Positions 18,032-26,100 of a stretch of 64,000 bases of DNA are shown piece by piece. Origin of the DNA: Streptomyces sp. NBC_00353 (GTDB lineage: Bacteria; Actinomycetota; Actinomycetes; Streptomycetales; Streptomycetaceae); NCBI RefSeq assembly GCF_036108815.1, contig NZ_CP107985.1, positions 62,001 to 126,000 on the forward strand, given 5' to 3'. Every line of letters begins with the position of its first letter. Positions within the stretch are counted from its first letter, which is position 1. The translations under genes were made by a program, and so were the position numbers. The notes under the pieces were generated by a model. The model saw only the letters and a list, made by a program, of their open reading frames with translations. It made no database searches and had not been told where the DNA came from.

Positions 18032-20272
18032 GTGAAAGATTCCCGGACAGCCAACGACGGAACTGACACCACCGGCAACCCCCCTCCGGCCCCCACTGAC
18101 CGGAGCAAGCTGCTTGCCGAGGTCTTCCGTCAGATGAGATTCGAGTTCGGCGCCTATGTCGGCGTCGTCTACCTGGCTGCACATGATGCTAATGGCACGC
18201 ACCTGCTGTCAGCCGCAGTCGGCGGGGCCCCGCCAGCCGTCTTCACCATCCCCGAGGTCATTGCGTGCGACGGCCCCCTCGTAACGGCTGCCGCCTACCG
18301 CACCGGCCGCACCGTGGCCTCCGACGCTGCCCATGCGATCTCCCGTGAAGAGCGCGCACTGCGGATGATTCCCTACCCATACTCGGTCGTGGCCGCACCC
18401 CTCATCGCCGGGGACGAGAAGCTTGGAGTGCTGACCGGGATTTGGGTACCGCCAAGCCAGACCTGCGAGGGACTGCAGGAACGGATGGCTACGCTGGGGG
18501 AACTGCTGACGTCCGGTTTGGTCGACCAGTCTCAGGTTGATCACACCATGAAGCCGACCGCATCTCCCCTGATCATCCCCATGTTCCGAAGCCCGGACGA
18601 TGAAGGGATCCCCACCGCTGAGGTGAAGCAACGTTGGGGATTGCCCGACCTTCCCGGATCAGCCGCTCTCTCGCAGATGTACCAAGTACACAAACTCTCC
18701 GCCGCGCTCAACGAGGCGCCGGGGCTGGTCGACGTCATGCGAGCTGCGCGTGAACGGATCATGCTGCCTTTCGGCGCCGGCGCATTCGTGGCTGCGGTGG
18801 CTCAAGAGGGCAGACTCCGGGTGGCCGGGCACAGCGGGCCTGCGGAGCTGGTGCGGATGGTCCACGGGGCGCCCCTGGACAGAAGCACCCCCGGTGCAGA
18901 TGTGCTCTGCACCGGACAACCCCTCTTCCTCCCCGATCGCGCGGCACTGCTAGCGGCCTACCCCACTCTGGAGAGTGCTGACATCCAGGCATGTGCGGTG
19001 CTACCTCTGGTGGGCAGCGGAAACTTCCGGGGCAGCTGCCTGCTCGGCTTTGAGACCGCGCGATGGATCGGCGCCGAAGAACAGGCTGTCCTGCTGATGA
19101 TGGCCGCCCAGCTCGCCGTGGCCATGGAGCGTGCCCAACTCACCGAGAGCGAGCACGCTCTCACGGAGGCGCTGCAGAAGAAGCTACTCCCCCGCTCACT
19201 GCCCGAACTCCCCGAGGTGGTGATCACTGCTCGGTACCTGTCCGCGTCCGCCCCCTCGGGGATGGGCGGTGACTGGTACGACGTCATTCCCCTGCCGGGT
19301 CGGCAAACCGGTCTCGTGGTCGGCGACGTGGAGGGCCACAACATCGACAGCGCGGTGATCATGGGACAGCTCCGAAGCGGACTGCGCGCGTATGCTGCGG
19401 AAGGACACAAGCCCACCGATGTTCTCGCCCGATCCAGCGAACTGCTCGCCGAACTCGACACCGATCTCTTTGCCACGTGCTGTTTCGTCCGACTCGATCC
19501 GGAAGGCGGGGTCGTCGAGATCGCCCTGGCCGGTCACCCGGTTCCGCTCCTTCGCTGCCCCGAGGCCGGGATCATAGCGCCGGACGCTCCGCCGAACCTC
19601 CCGCTCGGCGTGGAGCCTGGCTATGTGTATAGCAGCACGGAATTCACCATCCGCCCGGAGACACTACTGATGCTTTACACGGATGGAATCGTCAACTCCC
19701 CCACCGGCGACCCGGTGGTCGACGCACGCGGCCTTCTCGCTTCAGCCGACAGAGTCGAAGCCCGTTCCCTGCACAAGATTGCGGACTTGCTCCTCATGGG
19801 CGCGTCGAAGCGCCCCGAGCGCCAGCGGGACGACATGGCACTCCTGTTCGCTCTATACGAGGGTAATCCTCTCGGCTCGGTCCGCAGGGTCGACCGGATG
19901 GCTATACGGAGGCACGACATCCAGGGCGTGAGGTCCGTGCGAAGGTTCGTGAGGAGTTACCTGCTCAGACGGGACCTGCAGAGACTTGCCGACGACATGG
20001 AAGTGATGGCTTCCGAAATCGTCACTAATGCCCTCATTCACGCCGACAGCGATGTCGAGGTATGGCTCCGCGAATACCCCGACCGCATTCATTTCGAGGT
20101 CCGTGACACCGACGCCAAGCCTCCAGTGCCGACATCCATCACCGACTCCGACGAGGCGAACGCCGCGGCGGAGCACGGAAGGGGGCTAAGCATTGTGGAA
20201 ATCCTTTCCTCCGCGTGGGGAAATTCTCCCCACGGTCGAGGAAAGACAGTGTGGCTCGACATTCCTAAATAA
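18032..20272 (+). CDS. GAF-GAF-SpoIIE (PP2C) phosphatase with HATPase anti-sigma-like domain
   Basis: 746 residues from GTG 18032, preceded by GGGGAAAGC. Two GAF-like sensor domains (~25-165 and ~225-375) precede a SpoIIE-type PP2C phosphatase (~385-610): GMGGDWYDVIPLPG, VVGDVEGHNIDSAVIMGQLR, MLYTDGIVNSP and RQRDDMALLFAL supply the metal-binding aspartates. The C-terminus (~630-745) is a HATPase_c of the RsbW/anti-sigma kind: EIVTNALIHADSDVEVWL, FEVRDTD and GRGLSIVE. Such proteins dephosphorylate STAS anti-anti-sigma factors and can bind or phosphorylate them, setting sigma-factor activity in Streptomyces. No STAS or sigma gene is adjacent, so its partners are elsewhere. Confidence 0.88.
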   Translation: MKDSRTANDGTDTTGNPPPAPTDRSKLLAEVFRQMRFEFGAYVGVVYLAAHDANGTHLLSAAVGGAPPAVFTIPEVIACDGPLVTAAAYRTGRTVASDAAHAISREERALRMIPYPYSVVAAPLIAGDEKLGVLTGIWVPPSQTCEGLQERMATLGELLTSGLVDQSQVDHTMKPTASPLIIPMFRSPDDEGIPTAEVKQRWGLPDLPGSAALSQMYQVHKLSAALNEAPGLVDVMRAARERIMLPFGAGAFVAAVAQEGRLRVAGHSGPAELVRMVHGAPLDRSTPGADVLCTGQPLFLPDRAALLAAYPTLESADIQACAVLPLVGSGNFRGSCLLGFETARWIGAEEQAVLLMMAAQLAVAMERAQLTESEHALTEALQKKLLPRSLPELPEVVITARYLSASAPSGMGGDWYDVIPLPGRQTGLVVGDVEGHNIDSAVIMGQLRSGLRAYAAEGHKPTDVLARSSELLAELDTDLFATCCFVRLDPEGGVVEIALAGHPVPLLRCPEAGIIAPDAPPNLPLGVEPGYVYSSTEFTIRPETLLMLYTDGIVNSPTGDPVVDARGLLASADRVEARSLHKIADLLLMGASKRPERQRDDMALLFALYEGNPLGSVRRVDRMAIRRHDIQGVRSVRRFVRSYLLRRDLQRLADDMEVMASEIVTNALIHADSDVEVWLREYPDRIHFEVRDTDAKPPVPTSITDSDEANAAAEHGRGLSIVEILSSAWGNSPHGRGKTVWLDIPK

Positions 20273-20335
20273 AGGAATACAGACCTGCGCCGTCGCTCTC
20301 CGACACCTGGCCGGAACGACGCACCGGGAAGGCGG

Positions 20336-20440
20336 TGGAGGCCCTAGGCCCTTCACCTGGACCAAGGCAGCCGACGAGATCCTCAAATCCCTCGCCGACT
20401 ACCTCAGCAAGGTGACTCCACGAGCCACTGAAAACCAGCA
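20336..20440 (+). pseudogene. IS630-family transposase extreme C-terminal scrap
   Basis: GPRPFTWTKAADEILKSLAD and YLSKVTPRATE resemble the last ~30 residues of an IS630 transposase, and are a relative of the tail at 3466-3550 (PFIWNKTADEILDKV). Nothing else of the element is left, between the PP2C gene and cynS. Confidence 0.5.
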
Positions 20441-20475
20441 AGAGACTAAGTCCGTGATTTCCGGCGCAGGCGACA

Positions 20476-20946
20476 CTAGAAGGGCTTAGTGGGCAAGTAC
20501 TTGCCGTCCAGGGTGATCACGGCGCGCTCGCCTCCCTCGGGATCGGCGATCTTCTTTACGTCGAGCTTGAAGTTGATCGCGGAGATGATGCCGTCACCGA
20601 ACTGCTCGTGGATCAGGGCCTTGAGCGTGGTGCCGTAAACCTGGATCATCTCGTAGAAACGGTAGATCGTCGGGTCGGTGGGAATGCCGCCCTCGATGGA
20701 GCCGCGAGTGGGAATGCTGCGCAGCAGTGTCACCGCATCGTCGTCGAGGCCAAGGAGTTCGGCGACGGCCTCGGCCGACTTCTCCGGCAGCGCGTGCTGG
20801 CCGAGGATGGCGGCCGTGACGAACGCCACGGACAGGCCGGCAGCGTCTGCGATCTGCTGCCAGGTGAGGTCCTTGCGGGTCTTGGCTTCGACCGCGGTGA
20901 CCGCGAGCTGCTGGCGGGCGGTGTTGTCGAGTTGGGCGTGCATCAT
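20476..20946 (-). CDS. cynS: cyanate hydratase (cyanase)
   Basis: 156 residues from ATG 20946 (AAGGAAG upstream), exactly the length of the E. coli enzyme. Cyanase converts cyanate plus bicarbonate to ammonia and two CO2 (through carbamate) as a homodecamer. Residues 1-85 form the helical domain; the catalytic domain contains TIYRFYEMIQVYGTTLKAL and FGDGIISAINF, placing Arg96, Glu99 and Ser122 at the known active-site positions. The tail ERAVITLDGKYLPTKPF is strongly conserved. It lies 88 bases downstream of a beta carbonic anhydrase on the same strand and near a divergent LysR regulator, the classical cyn layout. Confidence 0.97.
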   Translation of the reverse strand: MMHAQLDNTARQQLAVTAVEAKTRKDLTWQQIADAAGLSVAFVTAAILGQHALPEKSAEAVAELLGLDDDAVTLLRSIPTRGSIEGGIPTDPTIYRFYEMIQVYGTTLKALIHEQFGDGIISAINFKLDVKKIADPEGGERAVITLDGKYLPTKPF

Positions 20947-21034
20947 GACGTTGCTTCCTTTCAGTCGGTCCCCCCATGAAAGTGCGAAGAGCGGAAGAAA
21001 TGGTCCCGTGGATCGGCCAGACTGGGCCGGGGGG

Positions 21035-21634
21035 TCAGGCCACGAGGGAGCGGTGCGGCCCGGCGTCGAGTTCCTCGACGGTTCCAGTTGGGATGTCGAA
21101 GACCCAGCCGTGCAACCGCACACTGTCCTTGGCCAGCGCATGAGCCACCGAGGGGTGTGTGGCCAGATTCGCCAGCTGGACGGCGACGTTTTCCCGTACC
21201 AATGCGGCGACTGTCTGCCTGCTTCCGGCGGGTGCGTTGAGGTCCCGGGCGGCAGCCGCTTGGCGCAGCCAGTCGGCGATGGCCGGGGTGTCGGTCAGGT
21301 CATGGCCTTGGGCGAGAGCGGTCATTGCACCGCATGCTGAGTGTCCACAGACAATAATGTCCTTCACTCCCAGGACGGCAATGGCGTACTCGATGCTGGC
21401 GACGATGCCGTCGGCGCCGGAGGTGTAGAGGGGGACGAGGTTGCCGGCAGTGCGGATGACGAACAGCTCGCCGGGATCGGCCTGGGTGATCAGCTCGGGG
21501 ATGACACGGGCGTCAGAGCAGCCGATGAACAGCGTGCTGGGCTGGTGGGTGGTGGCCAGCTGAGCGAGGAGCCCTGCCTTGGCGGGGAAGACCTCCCGCT
21601 GAAAGCGGGTGATGCCCTCGGCGAGATGACGCAT
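21035..21634 (-). CDS. cynT: beta-class carbonic anhydrase of the cyanate operon
   Basis: 199 residues; ATG 21634 follows CGGAAGGAGC. Zinc ligands Cys39, His98 and Cys101 and the Asp41-Arg43 dyad are in FIGCSDARVIPE and IIVCGHSACGAM. The enzyme interconverts CO2 and bicarbonate; in cyn operons it keeps bicarbonate, the co-substrate of cyanase, from being lost as CO2. It is the first gene of cynT-cynS, transcribed away from cynR. Confidence 0.93.
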   Translation of the reverse strand: MRHLAEGITRFQREVFPAKAGLLAQLATTHQPSTLFIGCSDARVIPELITQADPGELFVIRTAGNLVPLYTSGADGIVASIEYAIAVLGVKDIIVCGHSACGAMTALAQGHDLTDTPAIADWLRQAAAARDLNAPAGSRQTVAALVRENVAVQLANLATHPSVAHALAKDSVRLHGWVFDIPTGTVEELDAGPHRSLVA

Positions 21635-21710
21635 GCCGTGCTCCTTCCGGTGGTTTGCCGATGAGGTCTACCCCATTCACTGTGCACGAGCTGCCCTTAT
21701 AGCGTCCAAG

Positions 21711-21748
21711 ACTCATTACCACTGAGTTCCATCGACCGCATCTATAAT
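21711..21748. promoter_or_regulatory. cynR/cynT divergent control region
   Basis: A dyad ACTCA (21711-21715) and TGAGT (21723-21727) fits a LysR-type site (T-N11-A kind). A consensus -10 TATAAT (21743-21748) reads toward cynR and would start transcription at about 21755, directly at GTG 21756. Toward cynT a TATAAG-like -10 lies near 21698-21703 on the minus strand. Confidence 0.55.
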
Positions 21749-21755
21749 GATGGGT

Positions 21756-22661
21756 GTGAAGCCTGAACTGCGCCATCTGCGATACCTGCTCGCAGTGGCC
21801 GAGCACGGGAACTTCACCCGCGCCGCCGAGGGCCTGCGCATCTCGCAACCCACCCTGTCTCAGCAGGTCCGGCAGCTGGAAAAAGCCCTCGGTGTCCAGT
21901 TGTTGGACCGTACTGGCCGCACAGTACGCCTCACTGACGCCGGGACCGCTTACGCCCATTACGCCCAGCGCGCGCTACAGGACCTTGCGGCCGGCGAGCA
22001 GGCGGTGCTGGACGTGCAGAACCTCTCCCGTGGGCACCTACGCCTCGCTGTCACCCCTACCTTTACGGCCTACCTCACGGGCCCCCTCGTCGCCGACTTC
22101 TATGCCCGCTATCCGGGCATCACCTTGGACGTGCGAGAGATGCCCCAGACCCGCATCGAAGCCGACCTGCTCGGCGATCGGATTGATCTCGGCATCGCCT
22201 TCCTGGGCGCCCATCACCCGGGCATCGAGGCCACCGCACTGTTCATCGAGACCCTCAGCCTCGTCGTCGGCCCCTATCACCCCGACATCCAAAGGCGCGG
22301 CCCCCTGCCCATCACCGACCTTCGCGAACGCCATCTCGCCCTGCTCAGCGGTGACTTCGCCACCCGCCAGCACATCGACCAGCACCTCGCGGAACACCAC
22401 GTGCAGCCACGGATCGCACTGGAGGCCAACTCCATCAACGCACTCACCGAAATCGTGACCCGCACCCCGCTCGCGACCGTCCTACCCGACGCGATCACCC
22501 GCGGCCATCCCCACTTGGCCCCCATCCCCCTCTCCCCCGCACTCCCCTCCCGCACCGTCACACTCCTGCATCGTGAAAGCACGTACCAAAGTGCCGCCGC
22601 CCGCGCCTTCACCAGCCGGGCCACCAACTGGGCACATGCCCACGGCTTCAACCTCTTCTGA
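21756..22661 (+). CDS. cynR: LysR-family regulator of the cyanate operon
   Basis: 301 residues from GTG 21756. This start is chosen because TATAAT ends seven bases upstream, implying a leaderless mRNA; an overlapping ATG at 21747 lies on the -10 itself. The winged HTH reads LRYLLAVAEHGNFTRAAEGL and ISQPTLSQQVRQLEKALGVQ, very like CynR of enterobacteria; the effector domain (~90-295) has DLGIAFLGAHHPGIEA and a periplasmic-binding-protein fold. CynR-type proteins activate cynTS in response to cyanate or azide. Divergent placement from cynT supports the role. Confidence 0.88.
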   Translation: MKPELRHLRYLLAVAEHGNFTRAAEGLRISQPTLSQQVRQLEKALGVQLLDRTGRTVRLTDAGTAYAHYAQRALQDLAAGEQAVLDVQNLSRGHLRLAVTPTFTAYLTGPLVADFYARYPGITLDVREMPQTRIEADLLGDRIDLGIAFLGAHHPGIEATALFIETLSLVVGPYHPDIQRRGPLPITDLRERHLALLSGDFATRQHIDQHLAEHHVQPRIALEANSINALTEIVTRTPLATVLPDAITRGHPHLAPIPLSPALPSRTVTLLHRESTYQSAAARAFTSRATNWAHAHGFNLF

Positions 22662-22855
22662 CGAGGGAGGCAGTGGACGCCACAATGTGACGGGTCGGCC
22701 CTGCCGCCCAAAGACGCCGACTCAGGCAGGCAAGGGCCGGACACCGTCCGACACCCTGCATCGGGTTTTTGTCCCAACCCACCCGTCGGCCGGTCAACAG
22801 ACCCAGGCGGCAATCGAGACCTTGTGGACCCGGCAATCACCCTCAATGAACTACT

Positions 22856-23059
22856 GACCGTTTTCCACGAGCCGTAGCGTTCGGGCAAGTCACGCCAGGT
22901 GATGCCGGTGCGGATCTTGTAGACCATGCCGTTGATGACCTGGCGGTCGTCAACCCGAGGCCTTCCGGTCACGGCCAGGGGTACGAGGGGAGCCAGTAAC
23001 TCCCATTCCTGGTCTGTGAGTTCATGTCGACGTACCACACCAGAATCCACCACCCGCAT
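22856..23059 (-). pseudogene. IS5-family transposase N-terminal fragment
   Basis: RRHELTDQEWELLAPLVP, DDRQVINGMVYKIRTGITW and RDLPERYGSWKTV form the N-terminal DUF4096-type domain of IS5 transposases. The frame then leaves homology at about 22856, so the DDE domain is lost. No inverted repeat ends were found. Confidence 0.7.
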
Positions 23060-23084
23060 GATCTTTGAAGACAGCTAATAGGGC

Positions 23085-23639
23085 CTAATCGTCGTTTGCC
23101 GTCTCCCCGCCCTCCGAGAGCGTGGAAGCAGAGCTGAGGTCTGATCCGTTCAACTTGTTCGGCGCAAAGGCGACGCCAACCTCGCCGAGTGGAACCTCAT
23201 GCCCCGCCTCACAGGTGACGCCTGCCCTGAGCGGCGTGCTGCAGTTGTGGTGAGTGAAAAGGAGTGGTGGTCCGGCCGGGTCGGCGAGGTAACGGTCGCC
23301 CCACTGAATGAGAGCCAAGGCCACAGGGAACAGGTCGCGGCCTCTCTTCGTGAGCGCGTACTCATGTCGGGTGCGCGTGCCAGGCTCCTGGTAGGGGCGA
23401 CGCTCAAGAACACCGACAGCCACGAGTTCGCGCAGGCGCGAGGCAGCGACAGCTTCGGAAATGCCCGCCCTATGCGCGAAGTCGTCAAAGCGCCGAGTGC
23501 CGTAGAAGGCCTCGCGTATCAGCAGCATTGCGGAGCGACTGCCGACCGCGCGCACAGCGCGGTCAAGGGAGCAACGGTCAGTGATCCAGCCGTCCCGGTC
23601 CGCCACCGGTCCGTCTAGGTGTGCAGCTTCTGTCGACAT
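23085..23639 (-). CDS. HxlR-family transcriptional regulator
   Basis: 184 residues from ATG 23639. The HxlR winged helix spans ~20-120: CSLDRAVRAVGSRSAMLLIR, FYGTRRFDDFAHRAGIS, ASRLRELVAVGVLERRPY and RHEYALTKRGRDLFPVAL. A C-terminal extension with TPLRAGVTCEAGHEV resembles the CxxC-like tails of larger HxlR proteins. HxlR factors usually control a divergent neighbour; here the next gene away from it is an MFS exporter at 24386, with an IS110 scrap between them. Confidence 0.85.
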   Translation of the reverse strand: MSTEAAHLDGPVADRDGWITDRCSLDRAVRAVGSRSAMLLIREAFYGTRRFDDFAHRAGISEAVAASRLRELVAVGVLERRPYQEPGTRTRHEYALTKRGRDLFPVALALIQWGDRYLADPAGPPLLFTHHNCSTPLRAGVTCEAGHEVPLGEVGVAFAPNKLNGSDLSSASTLSEGGETANDD

Positions 23640-24140
23640 GCGCCAAGACTAACGCTGGCTTGAGATTTCCCTACTCAGGCCATTAGCGCCCTGGCCATGG
23701 ATAGCAGAAGCCAAACATGGTTGGCTGGGATCTACCGGTGTTACACACGGCCGCCTTCGTCAACGTTGCCTTCGGCAACGTCGGACGCCTCGCTCCCCGT
23801 TGGCCGCGCAGCCTGCACGGTGGGCGGCCAACGTGACCGCCTCCAGAAGACCGGCTGGCAGTGCTCGATCGCCGCGGCAACATCCGGCGCGAGTCGGGTA
23901 CGGCCCCCGTTACCGTTTTCGTGGCTCCGCAATGGCGCCTCCGGCCTTCGGGTGCGGCGTGACTTCCCCCTCCTGTTGTTGATGATCCAGGGGGGTGCCG
24001 CCGGGTCCGAAGCATCGACGGACCGCCGATGAGGGGCTTGAGCACCGGCTTCACCCAGGCCGGAGGAGCTCTCCGCAACGTGGATGTGGCAGCTCGGTGC
24101 CGTGGCAGGCCAGACGAGGGCGCGATGGAGAGGCCTGCAC
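23640..24140. other. no recognisable gene between HxlR and the IS110 scrap
   Basis: Frames are open only by composition. This stretch probably arrived or decayed when the IS110 fragment was left behind. Confidence 0.3.
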
Positions 24141-24239
24141 GTGATCGACACCGGCGACACCGACGTCTTCCTCGGCCTGGACGCCGGCAAGGGCGAACAC
24201 CACGCCACCACCGTCACACCGGCCGGGAAGGCCACACAT
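24141..24239 (+). pseudogene. IS110-family transposase N-terminal fragment
   Basis: VIDTGDTDVFLGLDAGKGEH and HATTVTPAGKATH are the first ~33 residues of an IS110 transposase, including the first catalytic Asp (LGLDAGK). Homology stops at about 24240. Confidence 0.7.
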
Positions 24240-24334
24240 CGGCGTCCCGCGTACCGAGGCACTCAGCGCGCGGGGAGAGGGCCGGCCAGCTGGCGGCGCC
24301 TTGAGCCGTCCACGTGACGAGCGGACAGCGAGTT

Positions 24335-24378
24335 CGCTACCCATCTGGCTTGCGTCGGCCATAGCCGGATGGGTAGCG
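24335..24378. promoter_or_regulatory. inverted-repeat operator upstream of the MFS gene
   Basis: Arms CGCTACCCATCTGG (24335-24348) and CCGGATGGGTAGCG (24365-24378) match at 13 of 14 positions and end seven bases before ATG 24386. A smaller dyad CATAGCC/GGCTATG (24360-24366, 24382-24388) overlaps it and the start codon. The arms flank a TTGCGT -35-like box. This is a good candidate HxlR binding site. Confidence 0.55.
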
Positions 24379-24385
24379 TCTGGCT

Positions 24386-25810
24386 ATGGAAAATCAAAGC
24401 CAGACGGGCAAGACCGCCTGGGTACTGCCGGTGCTTTGCGTTGCCGCGTTCATGGCCAGCTTGGACCTGTTCATCGTCAACGTTGCCTTCTCGGACATCG
24501 GGCAAGAGTTCCCAGACAGTTCGCTGGCCGACCTGAGCTGGATCCTCAACGCCTACGCGATCCTGTATGCGGCCCTTCTGGTTCCCCTGGGACGCCTGGC
24601 TGACCGCTTCGGGCAAAAGGCGGGCTTCCTGAGTGGCCTGGCCGTATTCACCGCCGCCAGCGCCGCATGCGCCTTGAGCGACAGTCTGTGGCCCCTGGTC
24701 GCCTTTCGGGGAATACAGGCAATGGGCGCCGCCCTGCTCACTCCCACGAGCCTCGGCTTGCTCCTCACTGCCACGCCCGCCGACCGGAAAGAGCGAGCAG
24801 TGCGCGTCTGGGCTGCCACAGGCGGTCTCGCGGCCGCCGCAGGACCTGTCGTTGGAGGCCTCCTTGCCGAGGCCTCGTGGCGCTGGATCTTCCTGGTCAA
24901 CGTGCCGATCGGCGCTGCTGCCTTCCTGTTGGCGCTTCCTTCGCTGCCCGCCAGCCGACACGACGTGGACACCCGGCTGCCGGACCTCCCAGGCGCCGCT
25001 GTTCTTCTGGCCTGTATCAGCGTCCTAGCTCTCGGGCTGGTCCAAGCGCCTTCCTGGGGCTGGGACAGCCCCAGGACCGCTGTATGTCTGGGGCTGACTC
25101 TCACGGGCATGGCTGTCTTCTGGCGCCGCTCCCTACGCCACACCTCCCCCGTGGTGGAACCGGCGCTCCTGCGCGTGCCCTCATTCGCCTGGTCCAACGC
25201 CACCGCCTTGGCCTTCACAGCCGCGTTCGCCGCCGGCCTGCTCGCCACCGTCATGTGGCTGCAAGAGGTATGGGGCTACTCGGCGCTCAGGACCGGCATG
25301 GCAATCACCCCGGGACCCCTGATGGTGCCGCTGTTCGCCTCCCTCGCCCAAGCTGTCGCTCACAAAGTGCCGGCCGGCTGGATCACCGCGGTGGGATCGG
25401 CCCTCTTCGGCACCGGCATCATCGTGCTGCAACTGAGCCTGGGCGCTCAGCCTGCCTACCTCACGCAGGCGCTGCCGGGCTGGCTGCTGAGTGGCATGGG
25501 CGTGGGTCTGGCCCTGCCCACCATCCTGGCCGCGGCCACGGCCGACCTCCCCAACAACCGTGCTGCCACCGGCAGCGCAATCGTCAACATGAGCCGCCAA
25601 CTGGGAGCAGTCCTGGGAGTAAGCATCTTGATCGCGCTTGTCAGTGTCCCCCACACCTATACCGCCACACACGCGGCCTTCACGCTCGCGCGGTGGACCA
25701 TTGCCGCCGTGGCTTTCGTCGGCGCACTGACCGCCTTGCGTATGACCCCCCGCAGCACACCCTCCGACAGCGCCTCTGCCGCCCTGACCGTCACACCTGA
25801 GATGTCATGA
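24386..25810 (+). CDS. MFS drug-resistance transporter, DHA2 (14-TM, EmrB/QacA) type
   Basis: 474 residues, inner membrane, proton-coupled exporter. MFS motifs are visible: LDLFIVNVAFSDIG (motif D1 with the family Asp in TM1), GRLADRFGQKAGFL (motif A, loop 2-3), RGIQAMGAALLTPTSLGLLL (TM4) and GPVVGGLLAEASWRWIFLVN (motif C). About 14 hydrophobic segments are present, matching DHA2. No ribosome site precedes ATG 24386 and promoter-like boxes end just before it, so the mRNA may be leaderless. Probably controlled by the HxlR gene at 23085; substrate unknown. Confidence 0.88.
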   Translation: MENQSQTGKTAWVLPVLCVAAFMASLDLFIVNVAFSDIGQEFPDSSLADLSWILNAYAILYAALLVPLGRLADRFGQKAGFLSGLAVFTAASAACALSDSLWPLVAFRGIQAMGAALLTPTSLGLLLTATPADRKERAVRVWAATGGLAAAAGPVVGGLLAEASWRWIFLVNVPIGAAAFLLALPSLPASRHDVDTRLPDLPGAAVLLACISVLALGLVQAPSWGWDSPRTAVCLGLTLTGMAVFWRRSLRHTSPVVEPALLRVPSFAWSNATALAFTAAFAAGLLATVMWLQEVWGYSALRTGMAITPGPLMVPLFASLAQAVAHKVPAGWITAVGSALFGTGIIVLQLSLGAQPAYLTQALPGWLLSGMGVGLALPTILAAATADLPNNRAATGSAIVNMSRQLGAVLGVSILIALVSVPHTYTATHAAFTLARWTIAAVAFVGALTALRMTPRSTPSDSASAALTVTPEMS

Positions 25811-26100
25811 CGTACAGCACCATGGCGATGGCGGCTCCGTGCGGAGATCAGGGTGCCGCAAGCTTCACGGGCACCATCCAAGACCACTTGTGCCCAACAA
25901 GAAGACTGAAGCGGTTGTCACCTCGGTGAGGCTCGCCTGCCGAGCTAAGGCCGTCTAGCCTCGCCGTTTCAGTTGCGGCTGATGGCTGGCTGAGCGGGGT
26001 CGTTTGGAGCGGTGTCGGTCGGTGGGCATGGTGAGGGCCCGGCGCGGTGGGCCGGGTTCTCCAAGGTCCTTCGGGTCGCGGGTGATCAGAGGGCGGTCGC

